From JAPPFW01 sp965200835 (GTDB lineage Bacteria; Actinomycetota; Acidimicrobiia; Spongiisociales; Spongiisociaceae): DNA of 64,000 bases. The notes beneath the pieces are model-generated. The model had not been told where the DNA came from. It saw nothing but the letters and a program-made list of their open reading frames with translations, and did no database searches. The stretch spans positions 2,108,001 to 2,172,000 of the forward strand of contig OZ241390.1 of the NCBI GenBank assembly GCA_965200835.1, written 5' to 3'. The position numbers and the translations under genes were made by a program. Position 1 is the first letter of the stretch. Every line of letters starts with the position of its first letter. Positions 48,494-54,837 of the stretch are shown one piece after another.

Positions 48494-49423
48494 TCAGAAG
48501 GCGACCCGGGCCAGTCCTTTGAGAGCCAGGCGTTCTCTGGTTTCAGCCGGTGTGGCGGGTTCCCTCGATAGCTCGCGCAGGATACGCACGATCTTGGCCA
48601 CCTGTTCGGCATTGGACTCGGCCAGCTTGCCTTTCCGCAGGTAGATGCCATCCTCCAAGCCGACCCGTACGTTGCCACCCATGGTGGCCCCGGCGGTCAC
48701 GATATCGAACTGGAAGCGTCCGCCCCCGAGGATCGACCACTCCAGGTCGTGGCCGAACAGGCGGTTGGCCACCGTCTTCATCGCTACCACGTTCTCGATG
48801 TCCGGTCCGATTCCTCCGAAGGTACCGATCACGAACTGCACGAAGATGGGAGGTTCGATCAAGCCTCGGTCCGCAAAATAGGCCAGGGTGTAGAGGTGGC
48901 CGACATCGTAAGCCTCGAATTCGAACCGGCATCCGGTGCTGGCCGCCAGCACAGTGAGCATGTACTCGATGTCGGCGAAGGTATTGACGAACGGCTCCCA
49001 CTTGGTGCTCTCGAGATAGGGCTCCTCCCAGTCGTACTTCCAGCGTCCCTCGAAGCGGGGGATCATCTGGAAGAGCCCGTAGTTCATGGTGCCCAGATTG
49101 CAGGTGGCCAGCTCGGGTTTGAGGATCTCGATCACCCGCAGGCGCTCCTCTATCGTCTGGCCGGTCGCACCACCGGTAGTAATCGAGATCACCGAGTCGC
49201 AGCCATCCTTGATCCCGGTGCAGTATTCCCGGAAGATGCCCGGGTCCGACACCGGTCGGCCATCCATCGGATCACGGGCATGGATATGTATCACGGCGGC
49301 CCCTTCCGCAGCCGCATCCACTGACTGGCTGACGTGTTCCTCGATGGTGATGGGGATGTCACTGTTCATGGTCGGGGTGTGCGAGGATCCGGTGACCGCG
49401 CACGTGACGATGGTGCCTCTCAT
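48494..49423 (-). CDS. BKACE-family beta-keto acid cleavage enzyme (3-dehydrocarnitine cleavage suggested)
   Basis: 309 residues. The family Zn site is visible: VIHIHARDP (two His), ISITTGGATG, and the C-terminal part GGGRFQFDIVTAGATMGGNVRVGLEDG. BKACE enzymes react a beta-keto acid with acetyl-CoA to give acetoacetate and a CoA ester; with 3-dehydrocarnitine the product is betainyl-CoA, which the downstream thioesterase domain could hydrolyse. ATG 49423 (MRGTIVTCAVTG) follows CGGAG; the longer frame adds an unconserved lead. It is the first gene of the five-gene minus-strand operon. Start and family are secure; substrate is inferred from neighbours. Confidence 0.9.
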   Translation of the reverse strand: MRGTIVTCAVTGSSHTPTMNSDIPITIEEHVSQSVDAAAEGAAVIHIHARDPMDGRPVSDPGIFREYCTGIKDGCDSVISITTGGATGQTIEERLRVIEILKPELATCNLGTMNYGLFQMIPRFEGRWKYDWEEPYLESTKWEPFVNTFADIEYMLTVLAASTGCRFEFEAYDVGHLYTLAYFADRGLIEPPIFVQFVIGTFGGIGPDIENVVAMKTVANRLFGHDLEWSILGGGRFQFDIVTAGATMGGNVRVGLEDGIYLRKGKLAESNAEQVAKIVRILRELSREPATPAETRERLALKGLARVAF

Positions 49424-49581
49424 GCATCTACTCCGGCGTCGAGCGTTGCGTGTGGTGGAATCCCCGCATGGTAAACCTCGCCGCTCCCGTGTGGTGTGAC
49501 CACGGGTAGTAAGCAACCCGTTCCTTAGGATGTAGTGGCTGGGATCGTCCAGATTGCTAAATCGCTCAACCGGACGCCGTC

Positions 49582-49664
49582 AGAACGCGCATTAGGAGTT
49601 CGCCAGAACGCGCGATAGCCTACAGCTAGAACGCGCATTAGAGATCCGCTCGGACGCGCGATAG
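49582..49664 (+). repeat. Four-copy 23-bp iteron array upstream of the DUF4143 ATPase
   Basis: Four 14-bp cores start at 49582, 49605, 49628 and 49651, exactly 23 bp apart. Copies 1 and 3 read AGAACGCGCATTAG, copy 2 AGAACGCGCGATAG, copy 4 CGGACGCGCGATAG, so types alternate and a 46-bp unit is duplicated. The 9-bp spacers differ. The array ends 31 bp before the ATPase ATG, where a promoter or operator would be expected. No copies were noticed elsewhere in the window. Confidence 0.88.
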
Positions 49665-49695
49665 CCGAGAATCAGACTGTGCATCAGGTGTGAAG

Positions 49696-50946
49696 ATGAC
49701 GGACCTCATCAGAGATCGACATCTCGAGCCCGTCATTCGGCATGCCATGAATTCCTTCCGCGTGGTGATGATCCAGGGCGCCCGCCAGACCGGTAAGACG
49801 ATCCTGGCACGCCGGCTGGCGACGTCCGGGACCTATCTCGGGCTCGATGACAACGACCTGCTCCGGATCGTTCGGAATGATCCGGTCGGCTCGCTTGCCG
49901 GCTTGCCCCGACCGGTGGTCATCGACGAGGTCCAGCGGGGTGGGGACTCTCTGGTGCGGGCCATCAAGATGGAAGTTGACCGGGATCGGACGCCGGGAGG
50001 CTTCCTCCTCACCGGCTCGGCCGACTTCCTGACTGTTCCTGGCATGAGCGAGTTCCTAGCGGGACGGCTGGCGATCTTCGAGCTGAACCCCTTCTCCCAG
50101 GGCGAGATAGCGGGCGGGGAGGAGCACTTTGTCGACCCCGCTTTTGAGGAGCCCGACTCCTTGCGGTCCCAGCCAGTCTGCCCGATCGATGGTGCGGAGT
50201 ATTCCCGGCGTGTCTGTATCGGGGGATATCCAGAGCAGCTGGCCATGGATGATCGAAACCGTGGCCGATGGTTCGACGCCTACCTCACCACGGTCGTCGC
50301 TCGCGACGTGGCCGAGCTGACCAGGGCGCGCCGAACTCGGGAGATCCCCCGCCTTCTCCGGGCACTGGCAACTCGCACTGCCAACCAGCTGGTAGTCCGC
50401 AACATTCACGACCAAGTCGGTCTCGGCAGCATCAACACGACCACCGACTATCTGGCTTACCTCGAGATGATCCACCTGGTGACCACCCTGCCCACCTGGT
50501 CGGCGAATCTGGGTATCAGGGTCAAGCGCCACCCGAAGGTATATCTCACCGACACCGGATTAGCCACCGCTCTCCTAGGAAGGACTGCCGGGGCGCTGGC
50601 CAGGCCTACCGACGCGGCCCGCGGCCAGCTATTCGAAACCTTTGTGGTGAATGAGATCAGGCGCCAGTGTGGCTGGTCGGACATCGGGGTGGAGCTCTAC
50701 CAGTACCGGGACCGGTACGGGCGGGAGATCGACCTCATATGTGAAGCATACGACGGAAGGATCGTGGCCATCGAGGTGAAAGCAGCCGCCACCACCAGCC
50801 CGAGTCACGCCAACCATCTCGGCTGGCTCCGGGACAGACTAGGAGACAGGTTCACCTTGGGAGTAGTGCTCTACACTGGCTCGCTGGCTTTACCCCTAGG
50901 TGACCGAATAGTAGCCTTGCCCCTGTCAACCCTATGGGCGCATTAG
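49696..50946 (+). CDS. AAA ATPase with DUF4143 (AAA_14 family)
   Basis: 416 residues. N-terminal AAA domain with Walker A QGARQTGKTILARRL, Walker B PVVIDEVQR and sensor-like FLLTGSADFLT; then the linker ELNPFSQGEI typical of this family; and a C-terminal DUF4143 domain (YLTTVVARDV, RHPKVYLTDTGLATALL, GQLFETFVVNEI) ending in REIDLICEAYDGRIVAIEVKA, a PD-(D/E)xK-like E...D...ExK pattern. ATG 49696 has AGGTG 5 nt upstream; GTG 49690 would add two residues. The family is widespread, variable in copy number and of unknown function; links with defence or toxin-like roles have been proposed. It is the first gene of a plus-strand island between two minus-strand catabolic operons. Confidence 0.92.
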   Translation: MTDLIRDRHLEPVIRHAMNSFRVVMIQGARQTGKTILARRLATSGTYLGLDDNDLLRIVRNDPVGSLAGLPRPVVIDEVQRGGDSLVRAIKMEVDRDRTPGGFLLTGSADFLTVPGMSEFLAGRLAIFELNPFSQGEIAGGEEHFVDPAFEEPDSLRSQPVCPIDGAEYSRRVCIGGYPEQLAMDDRNRGRWFDAYLTTVVARDVAELTRARRTREIPRLLRALATRTANQLVVRNIHDQVGLGSINTTTDYLAYLEMIHLVTTLPTWSANLGIRVKRHPKVYLTDTGLATALLGRTAGALARPTDAARGQLFETFVVNEIRRQCGWSDIGVELYQYRDRYGREIDLICEAYDGRIVAIEVKAAATTSPSHANHLGWLRDRLGDRFTLGVVLYTGSLALPLGDRIVALPLSTLWAH

Positions 50947-51050
50947 TCCCTCAAGATCATAGTTTCCGATACGGCGAACACACATCATACGCGGAAAGGT
51001 TCTGGAGGTGTAGTGATGAATCAGCTATTCAATATGGGTGGGAGTAGTTA

Positions 51051-51087
51051 GACTACGATCTCGTCGTGGGTTGACAAGATCGTAGTC
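51051..51087 (+). promoter_or_regulatory. Perfect 11-bp inverted repeat over the MNT-HEPN promoter
   Basis: GACTACGATCT (51051-51061) and AGATCGTAGTC (51077-51087) are perfect inverted repeats separated by 15 bp. A consensus -35, TTGACA (51071-51076), sits directly before the right arm, with a weak -10 (GGTATC, 51095-51100, 18-bp spacer). A dimeric repressor bound here would block the promoter, as in autoregulated toxin-antitoxin operons. A terminator role for the upstream ATPase is less likely because no T tract follows. Confidence 0.65.
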
Positions 51088-51139
51088 TTCTATCGGTATC
51101 AGGTCCCCGTGCATCGGAGTTCTGGGTTAAGGTGTAGGC

Positions 51140-51523
51140 GTGCCGCGAACCATTTCGACCATCCCTGATCCGTGGCCTACCAGGAAGGAGGCTATGGAGA
51201 CGGCCCGGCTGGTGGCTGACCGGGCCAAGCAAGCTTATGGTGCGCGGCTGGCCAGTGTGTGGGTGTACGGATCTCGGGTGCGAGGCGACCATCACAACGA
51301 ATCGGACCTCGACATACTACTGGTGATGACCGGAGAAGATCACGGACTGATCAGTCAGCTAAGGGACCCGCTATGGGATCGGCTGAGTGAGAGTCTCCGC
51401 CCACAGTTGGGTGATGACAGATGGTTCTTCCTCTCTCTGATGCCCTCATACGTCGAGCGGATAGACAAGTGGGACACCATGTTCTACCGCAGCTTTCGAC
51501 GCCATGCTATAAGGGTATTGTGA
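51140..51523 (+). CDS. MNT-type minimal nucleotidyltransferase (antitoxin candidate)
   Basis: 127 residues. The nucleotidyltransferase signature is complete: VWVYGSRVRGDHHNESDLDILLV (GS-x10-D-x-D). These small proteins pair with HEPN proteins in HEPN/MNT toxin-antitoxin modules, in which MNT enzymes can AMPylate and silence the HEPN RNase. GTG start 51140 with a weak AGG upstream; the stop TGA overlaps the GTG start of the HEPN gene (GTGA), giving coupled translation. An inverted repeat precedes it. Confidence 0.88.
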   Translation: MPRTISTIPDPWPTRKEAMETARLVADRAKQAYGARLASVWVYGSRVRGDHHNESDLDILLVMTGEDHGLISQLRDPLWDRLSESLRPQLGDDRWFFLSLMPSYVERIDKWDTMFYRSFRRHAIRVL

Positions 51524-51936
51524 CTCACACGGACGAGGCACGGTTCTTGCTGGCACTAGCTGACGATCGACTGGATCAGGCTAGAGGTAACCAGTATTTG
51601 GGCTACGATGCTATTGCTATTTCGGCTGCCTACTTTGCAGCGTTCTATGCCGCCTCGTCCGTGGTTGCGTATCATCGAGAGGAAGCTAAGACTCACAAAG
51701 GAATAAGCAAGCGGTTCAATTACTGGGCAGTACACCAGAGTGATTTTCCTGCTGAGGTGGCTGCCCTGCTCAACCGGTTGCAGAAGATGCGTCGGACGGC
51801 TGACTACGACTATGTGGAGATGAGGAATCTGGGAGAGACGGAAGCACGGGAAGTCATAGAGGGGGCAAGAGCGTTCGTCGATGAAGTTCGGGCGTGGTTC
51901 GATCGCAATGCGCCGGTCCTAGGGAAGGACGACTAG
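51520..51936 (+). CDS. HEPN-domain protein (UPF0332/COG1895-like; toxin candidate)
   Basis: 138 residues. Helical HEPN pattern: YLGYDAIAISAAYFAAFYAASSVV, a KTHKG turn, and LLNRLQKMRRTADYDYVEM near residue 90. The usual catalytic R-x4-6-H motif of HEPN RNases is represented by RRTADYDY, the variant seen in UPF0332-type members; a classic R-x4-H is not evident, so nuclease activity is uncertain. Starts at GTG 51520, overlapping the MNT stop by 4 bp. Base composition is a little more AT-rich than its neighbours, consistent with transfer. Confidence 0.83.
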   Translation: MTHTDEARFLLALADDRLDQARGNQYLGYDAIAISAAYFAAFYAASSVVAYHREEAKTHKGISKRFNYWAVHQSDFPAEVAALLNRLQKMRRTADYDYVEMRNLGETEAREVIEGARAFVDEVRAWFDRNAPVLGKDD

Positions 51937-51982
51937 CAACCACCGCCAAGCCGGTTTGGGGACGACTACCTGTTTCCCACCG

Positions 51983-53203
51983 TCAGGATGTTCGGGAGGC
52001 GGCTCGCTTAGCTACTGCCGCCGCCAGCAGAGCGACTATCGAGAAGGCCATTGTTACCACTCCGAAGGATCTCGGCGTACCGTCGTTCAATAGGCCGACC
52101 GCGCCGGCTCCGGCCGCTCCCAGGGAGAAGCGGACGAAGAAGGCAAAACCGGAGGCGCTACCGGCGAGGTGGGGGAAACCGTCCAGCACCCCGGCGATAG
52201 CGCCGGGAGTCACTAGATGGGTGAGGGAAACCACCGCCACCGCGGCGATCACCACACCGGCCAACCCGCCGAAGTCTGTCTGAGTGGTCCACAGCAAACC
52301 GACCGCCAGTCCCACCAGCAGAACCGTGCCGAATATGACCAGTCGGTCGTACCCGATCCTCTCCACATAGCGGATGATCACCCACTGGGCTATCCAGGCT
52401 CCGATAACGGAGAGGCCGAACACGGCGCCGAACCACTGTTCGTCCAATCCGTGGTACTCGATGTAGATGAATGGAGTGGCCGCCAAGTACGCGAACAGCA
52501 CAGCCGCGGCCGCCCCGCTACAAACGGCATATGCCATCGCAACGGGAGACCGGGCTATCGATAGGTAACCCCGCGTGCTGGAGGCCAGGTCGAGAGGAAC
52601 TCTCCGCTCAGCTGTCAGCGTTTCGGGAAGCCACCGCCAGGTTGCCAGGAACAGGATCCCGCTGATTGCGGCAAGCAACACGAAGATCGACCGCCAACCC
52701 GACACCAGGAGTAGGAGCCCACCCAGGAACGGTGCCACGATCGGCGCACAGAGCATGATCACGGTCAGGATCGACATAGCTCGGGCTAGTGAATCTCCGG
52801 ACAGGATGTCTCGGACCATGCTTCGGGCAAGCGAGGTAGCGGTTCCGCCGCAGGCCGCCTGGGCGAGCCGGAGCCAGATCATCATCTCGACGGAGCTGGC
52901 CATCGCCAGTAGCAGGCTGACCAGCGCATATCCGACCAGTGATACGAGGATCGGAAGACGCCGACCGATCGAGTCCGACACGGGGCCGATCACCAGAGGT
53001 CCGATCACCAGCCCCGCCAGGAAGGCGGTGACCGTCATCTGGATGGTTCCGGCGGAGGCTGCGAGCGACGAACCTATCTCGGGCAGGGCCGGTAGGTACA
53101 TATCCACCGACAACGGTCCGAGCGCGGTCAAAGCTCCTAGGACCAGGTAGAGCCGAGCGTTCAGCTCCACCGGTGTAGACGTTCGACCACCCGTGGTGGT
53201 CAA
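51983..53203 (-). CDS. Bcr/CflA-type drug-efflux MFS transporter
   Basis: 406 residues, 12 membrane helices. Features of the Bcr/CflA subgroup: LTALGPLSVDMYLPALPEIGSSL in helix 1, GPVSDSIGRRLPILVSLVGYALVSL (A-motif), LRLAQAACGGTATSLARSMVRD, and the helix-5 'antiporter' glycines (MLCAPIVAPFLGGLLLLVSGWRSIF). The TTG start at 53203 gives a short lead before helix 1. Possible export of drugs or small amphiphiles; not obviously tied to the betaine genes upstream on the same strand (64 bp away). Confidence 0.88.
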   Translation of the reverse strand: MTTTGGRTSTPVELNARLYLVLGALTALGPLSVDMYLPALPEIGSSLAASAGTIQMTVTAFLAGLVIGPLVIGPVSDSIGRRLPILVSLVGYALVSLLLAMASSVEMMIWLRLAQAACGGTATSLARSMVRDILSGDSLARAMSILTVIMLCAPIVAPFLGGLLLLVSGWRSIFVLLAAISGILFLATWRWLPETLTAERRVPLDLASSTRGYLSIARSPVAMAYAVCSGAAAAVLFAYLAATPFIYIEYHGLDEQWFGAVFGLSVIGAWIAQWVIIRYVERIGYDRLVIFGTVLLVGLAVGLLWTTQTDFGGLAGVVIAAVAVVSLTHLVTPGAIAGVLDGFPHLAGSASGFAFFVRFSLGAAGAGAVGLLNDGTPRSFGVVTMAFSIVALLAAAVAKRAASRTS

Positions 53204-53267
53204 GGGATGGCTCCCGGCCGGCCGCTCCCGAGTGGCACCCCGGAGCGGTTACGGTGGGCGGTCGGGC

Positions 53268-54836
53268 CTACCAGCGGGTTCCCCGGCCGGTCACCTCCTC
53301 GAGCGGAAGCCTGATCGGGAGATTGTCCCGGATCCACTCATCCTGGGCCCGGGTGACGTGGGTCGGGAAGTGGGATCGCATGACCTTCTTCACGTGTTCG
53401 TGGGCACGCTCCGCGGCGTTGGTAGCACCCTGATCCCGCCAGTCGCCGGGGCTGTTGCGGTCGCCGATCACTGGATAGACGTACTCCCTTTGCATCAGAT
53501 GGAGGGTCTGTTCGCTCCCGAGGAAGTGGCCGGGACCGGAGATCGTGTCACGGATCACCTGTGCCGAGAGGGTGAAGTCATTGATGTCGACACCCCGGAT
53601 AGTGCGGTTGACCGAACCCAGCATGTCGTTGTCTATCACCACCGACTCCAGCGAGAAACCGAGCAGCGAGCCCAGCATTCCGGCTGACTCGTACACCAGA
53701 TTTGCGCCGGCCTGGCCAGCCAGCAGCGTGGTGATGCCTTTCTCGTAGCCGGCCTGATTGTCGGGAAGCTTGGAGTCGGCCATTCCGGCTGCTACTCCGG
53801 AGGGCAGACCCAGCCAGTTGGCTACCTGGGCGGCGGCGGCGTTGAGGACGGCTTCCTCACCGGAGCCACCGCTCATTGCACCGGTACGTAGGTCGGATAC
53901 GAACGGCCAGAGTCCCATCACGCAGGGATGCCCCGGGTTGATGAGGTTCACGCTGGTCAGGGCGGCCAGACATTCGGCCAGGGCCTGCACGAGCGACCCA
54001 CCTAGGGCGGCGGGAGAGGTGGCACCCGCCTGGCCTGCCGAAAGCAGGTTGATGGGCATTCCTGCCTCGATCTGGGCCACCATGCACTCGGAAGTTTCGT
54101 AGGCGAACCGGAGGGGGGGTACGACGAAGGTGGCGTTGGCTACCACGAACGGGCGCCGCCGGAACTCGCCCTTGCCACCCAGCACGTGGTCATACATGTC
54201 GACCACCTCGTGGACGTGTTCGGGCCGGAAGAAGGAAGTGCCCTGCGGCTTGCTAGTGCCCATCATCGTGGCATAGGCGGTGTTGACGTCCACTTCGCGG
54301 GACGTCTCGAGCTCGCGGGTTACCAAGGTTCGCACGAAGAAATGGATGTGTTCCATCGTGTCGATGAGCCGGGCGGCATCGTACAGGTCGGCGGTGGTGG
54401 ACGGATTGAACTCACGGTTGTGGTAGTCGAGCACCAGTACCGCGGCGCCGGCCGTACCGAAATGGACCTTCCGGTCCGACAGCTCGATGCTCTTGTCCTC
54501 GTCGAGACCGTGCCACACCCAGGACTTGGCGGCTACCTCCTCCACGATGCGCTGCACCACCGCCCGGGGGTAGTGCAGCCTTCCATCGCTGTCCATGTGC
54601 CCCCCGGCACCGGTCACTGCCTCGATGAACTCGGGAACCGGATCGCCCATGCCGACTTCCTCGATCAGTTCGAGCGCCGTGTCGTACACCCGCTCCATGT
54701 CCGACTCGGTCAGCGGCGTGTAGGCGCCACCAATGAAGCCGGGACGGACGGCTCGTTCATCAGCCGTGGGACCCGCGGCTCGGGCTGCCACCCGAGCAGC
54801 CCTGCCACCAGCTCTCCGGCGTCGTCTCCGTGCCAT
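53268..54836 (-). CDS. MttB-family corrinoid methyltransferase without pyrrolysine (glycine betaine methyltransferase candidate)
   Basis: 522 residues read without an internal UAG, so it is a non-pyrrolysine member of the trimethylamine methyltransferase family, like the glycine betaine:corrinoid methyltransferase MtgB. Family segments include YDTALELIEEVGM, FGTAGAAVLVLDY, LNPGHPCVMG-like LINPGHPCVMGLWPF, ISGPGHFLGSEQTLHLMQREYVYPV and DWRDQG near the end. A very Arg-rich N-terminus (about 30 residues) precedes the fold. It starts 1 bp after the stop of the dimethylglycine-dehydrogenase-like gene, so the products meet in one pathway: betaine demethylation yields dimethylglycine. No corrinoid protein gene is in the window. 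Confidence 0.85.
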   Translation of the reverse strand: MARRRRRRAGGRAARVAARAAGPTADERAVRPGFIGGAYTPLTESDMERVYDTALELIEEVGMGDPVPEFIEAVTGAGGHMDSDGRLHYPRAVVQRIVEEVAAKSWVWHGLDEDKSIELSDRKVHFGTAGAAVLVLDYHNREFNPSTTADLYDAARLIDTMEHIHFFVRTLVTRELETSREVDVNTAYATMMGTSKPQGTSFFRPEHVHEVVDMYDHVLGGKGEFRRRPFVVANATFVVPPLRFAYETSECMVAQIEAGMPINLLSAGQAGATSPAALGGSLVQALAECLAALTSVNLINPGHPCVMGLWPFVSDLRTGAMSGGSGEEAVLNAAAAQVANWLGLPSGVAAGMADSKLPDNQAGYEKGITTLLAGQAGANLVYESAGMLGSLLGFSLESVVIDNDMLGSVNRTIRGVDINDFTLSAQVIRDTISGPGHFLGSEQTLHLMQREYVYPVIGDRNSPGDWRDQGATNAAERAHEHVKKVMRSHFPTHVTRAQDEWIRDNLPIRLPLEEVTGRGTRW

Positions 54837-54837
54837 G

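Noticed and set aside
49582..49664. Iteron array considered as a CRISPR array
   Set aside because: Cores of 14 bp with 9-bp spacers are far too short, no cas genes are present, and copies alternate in type.
53268..54836. Pyrrolysine-containing trimethylamine methyltransferase
   Set aside because: The 522-codon frame has no internal TAG, and no pyl genes were seen; this is the non-Pyl branch.
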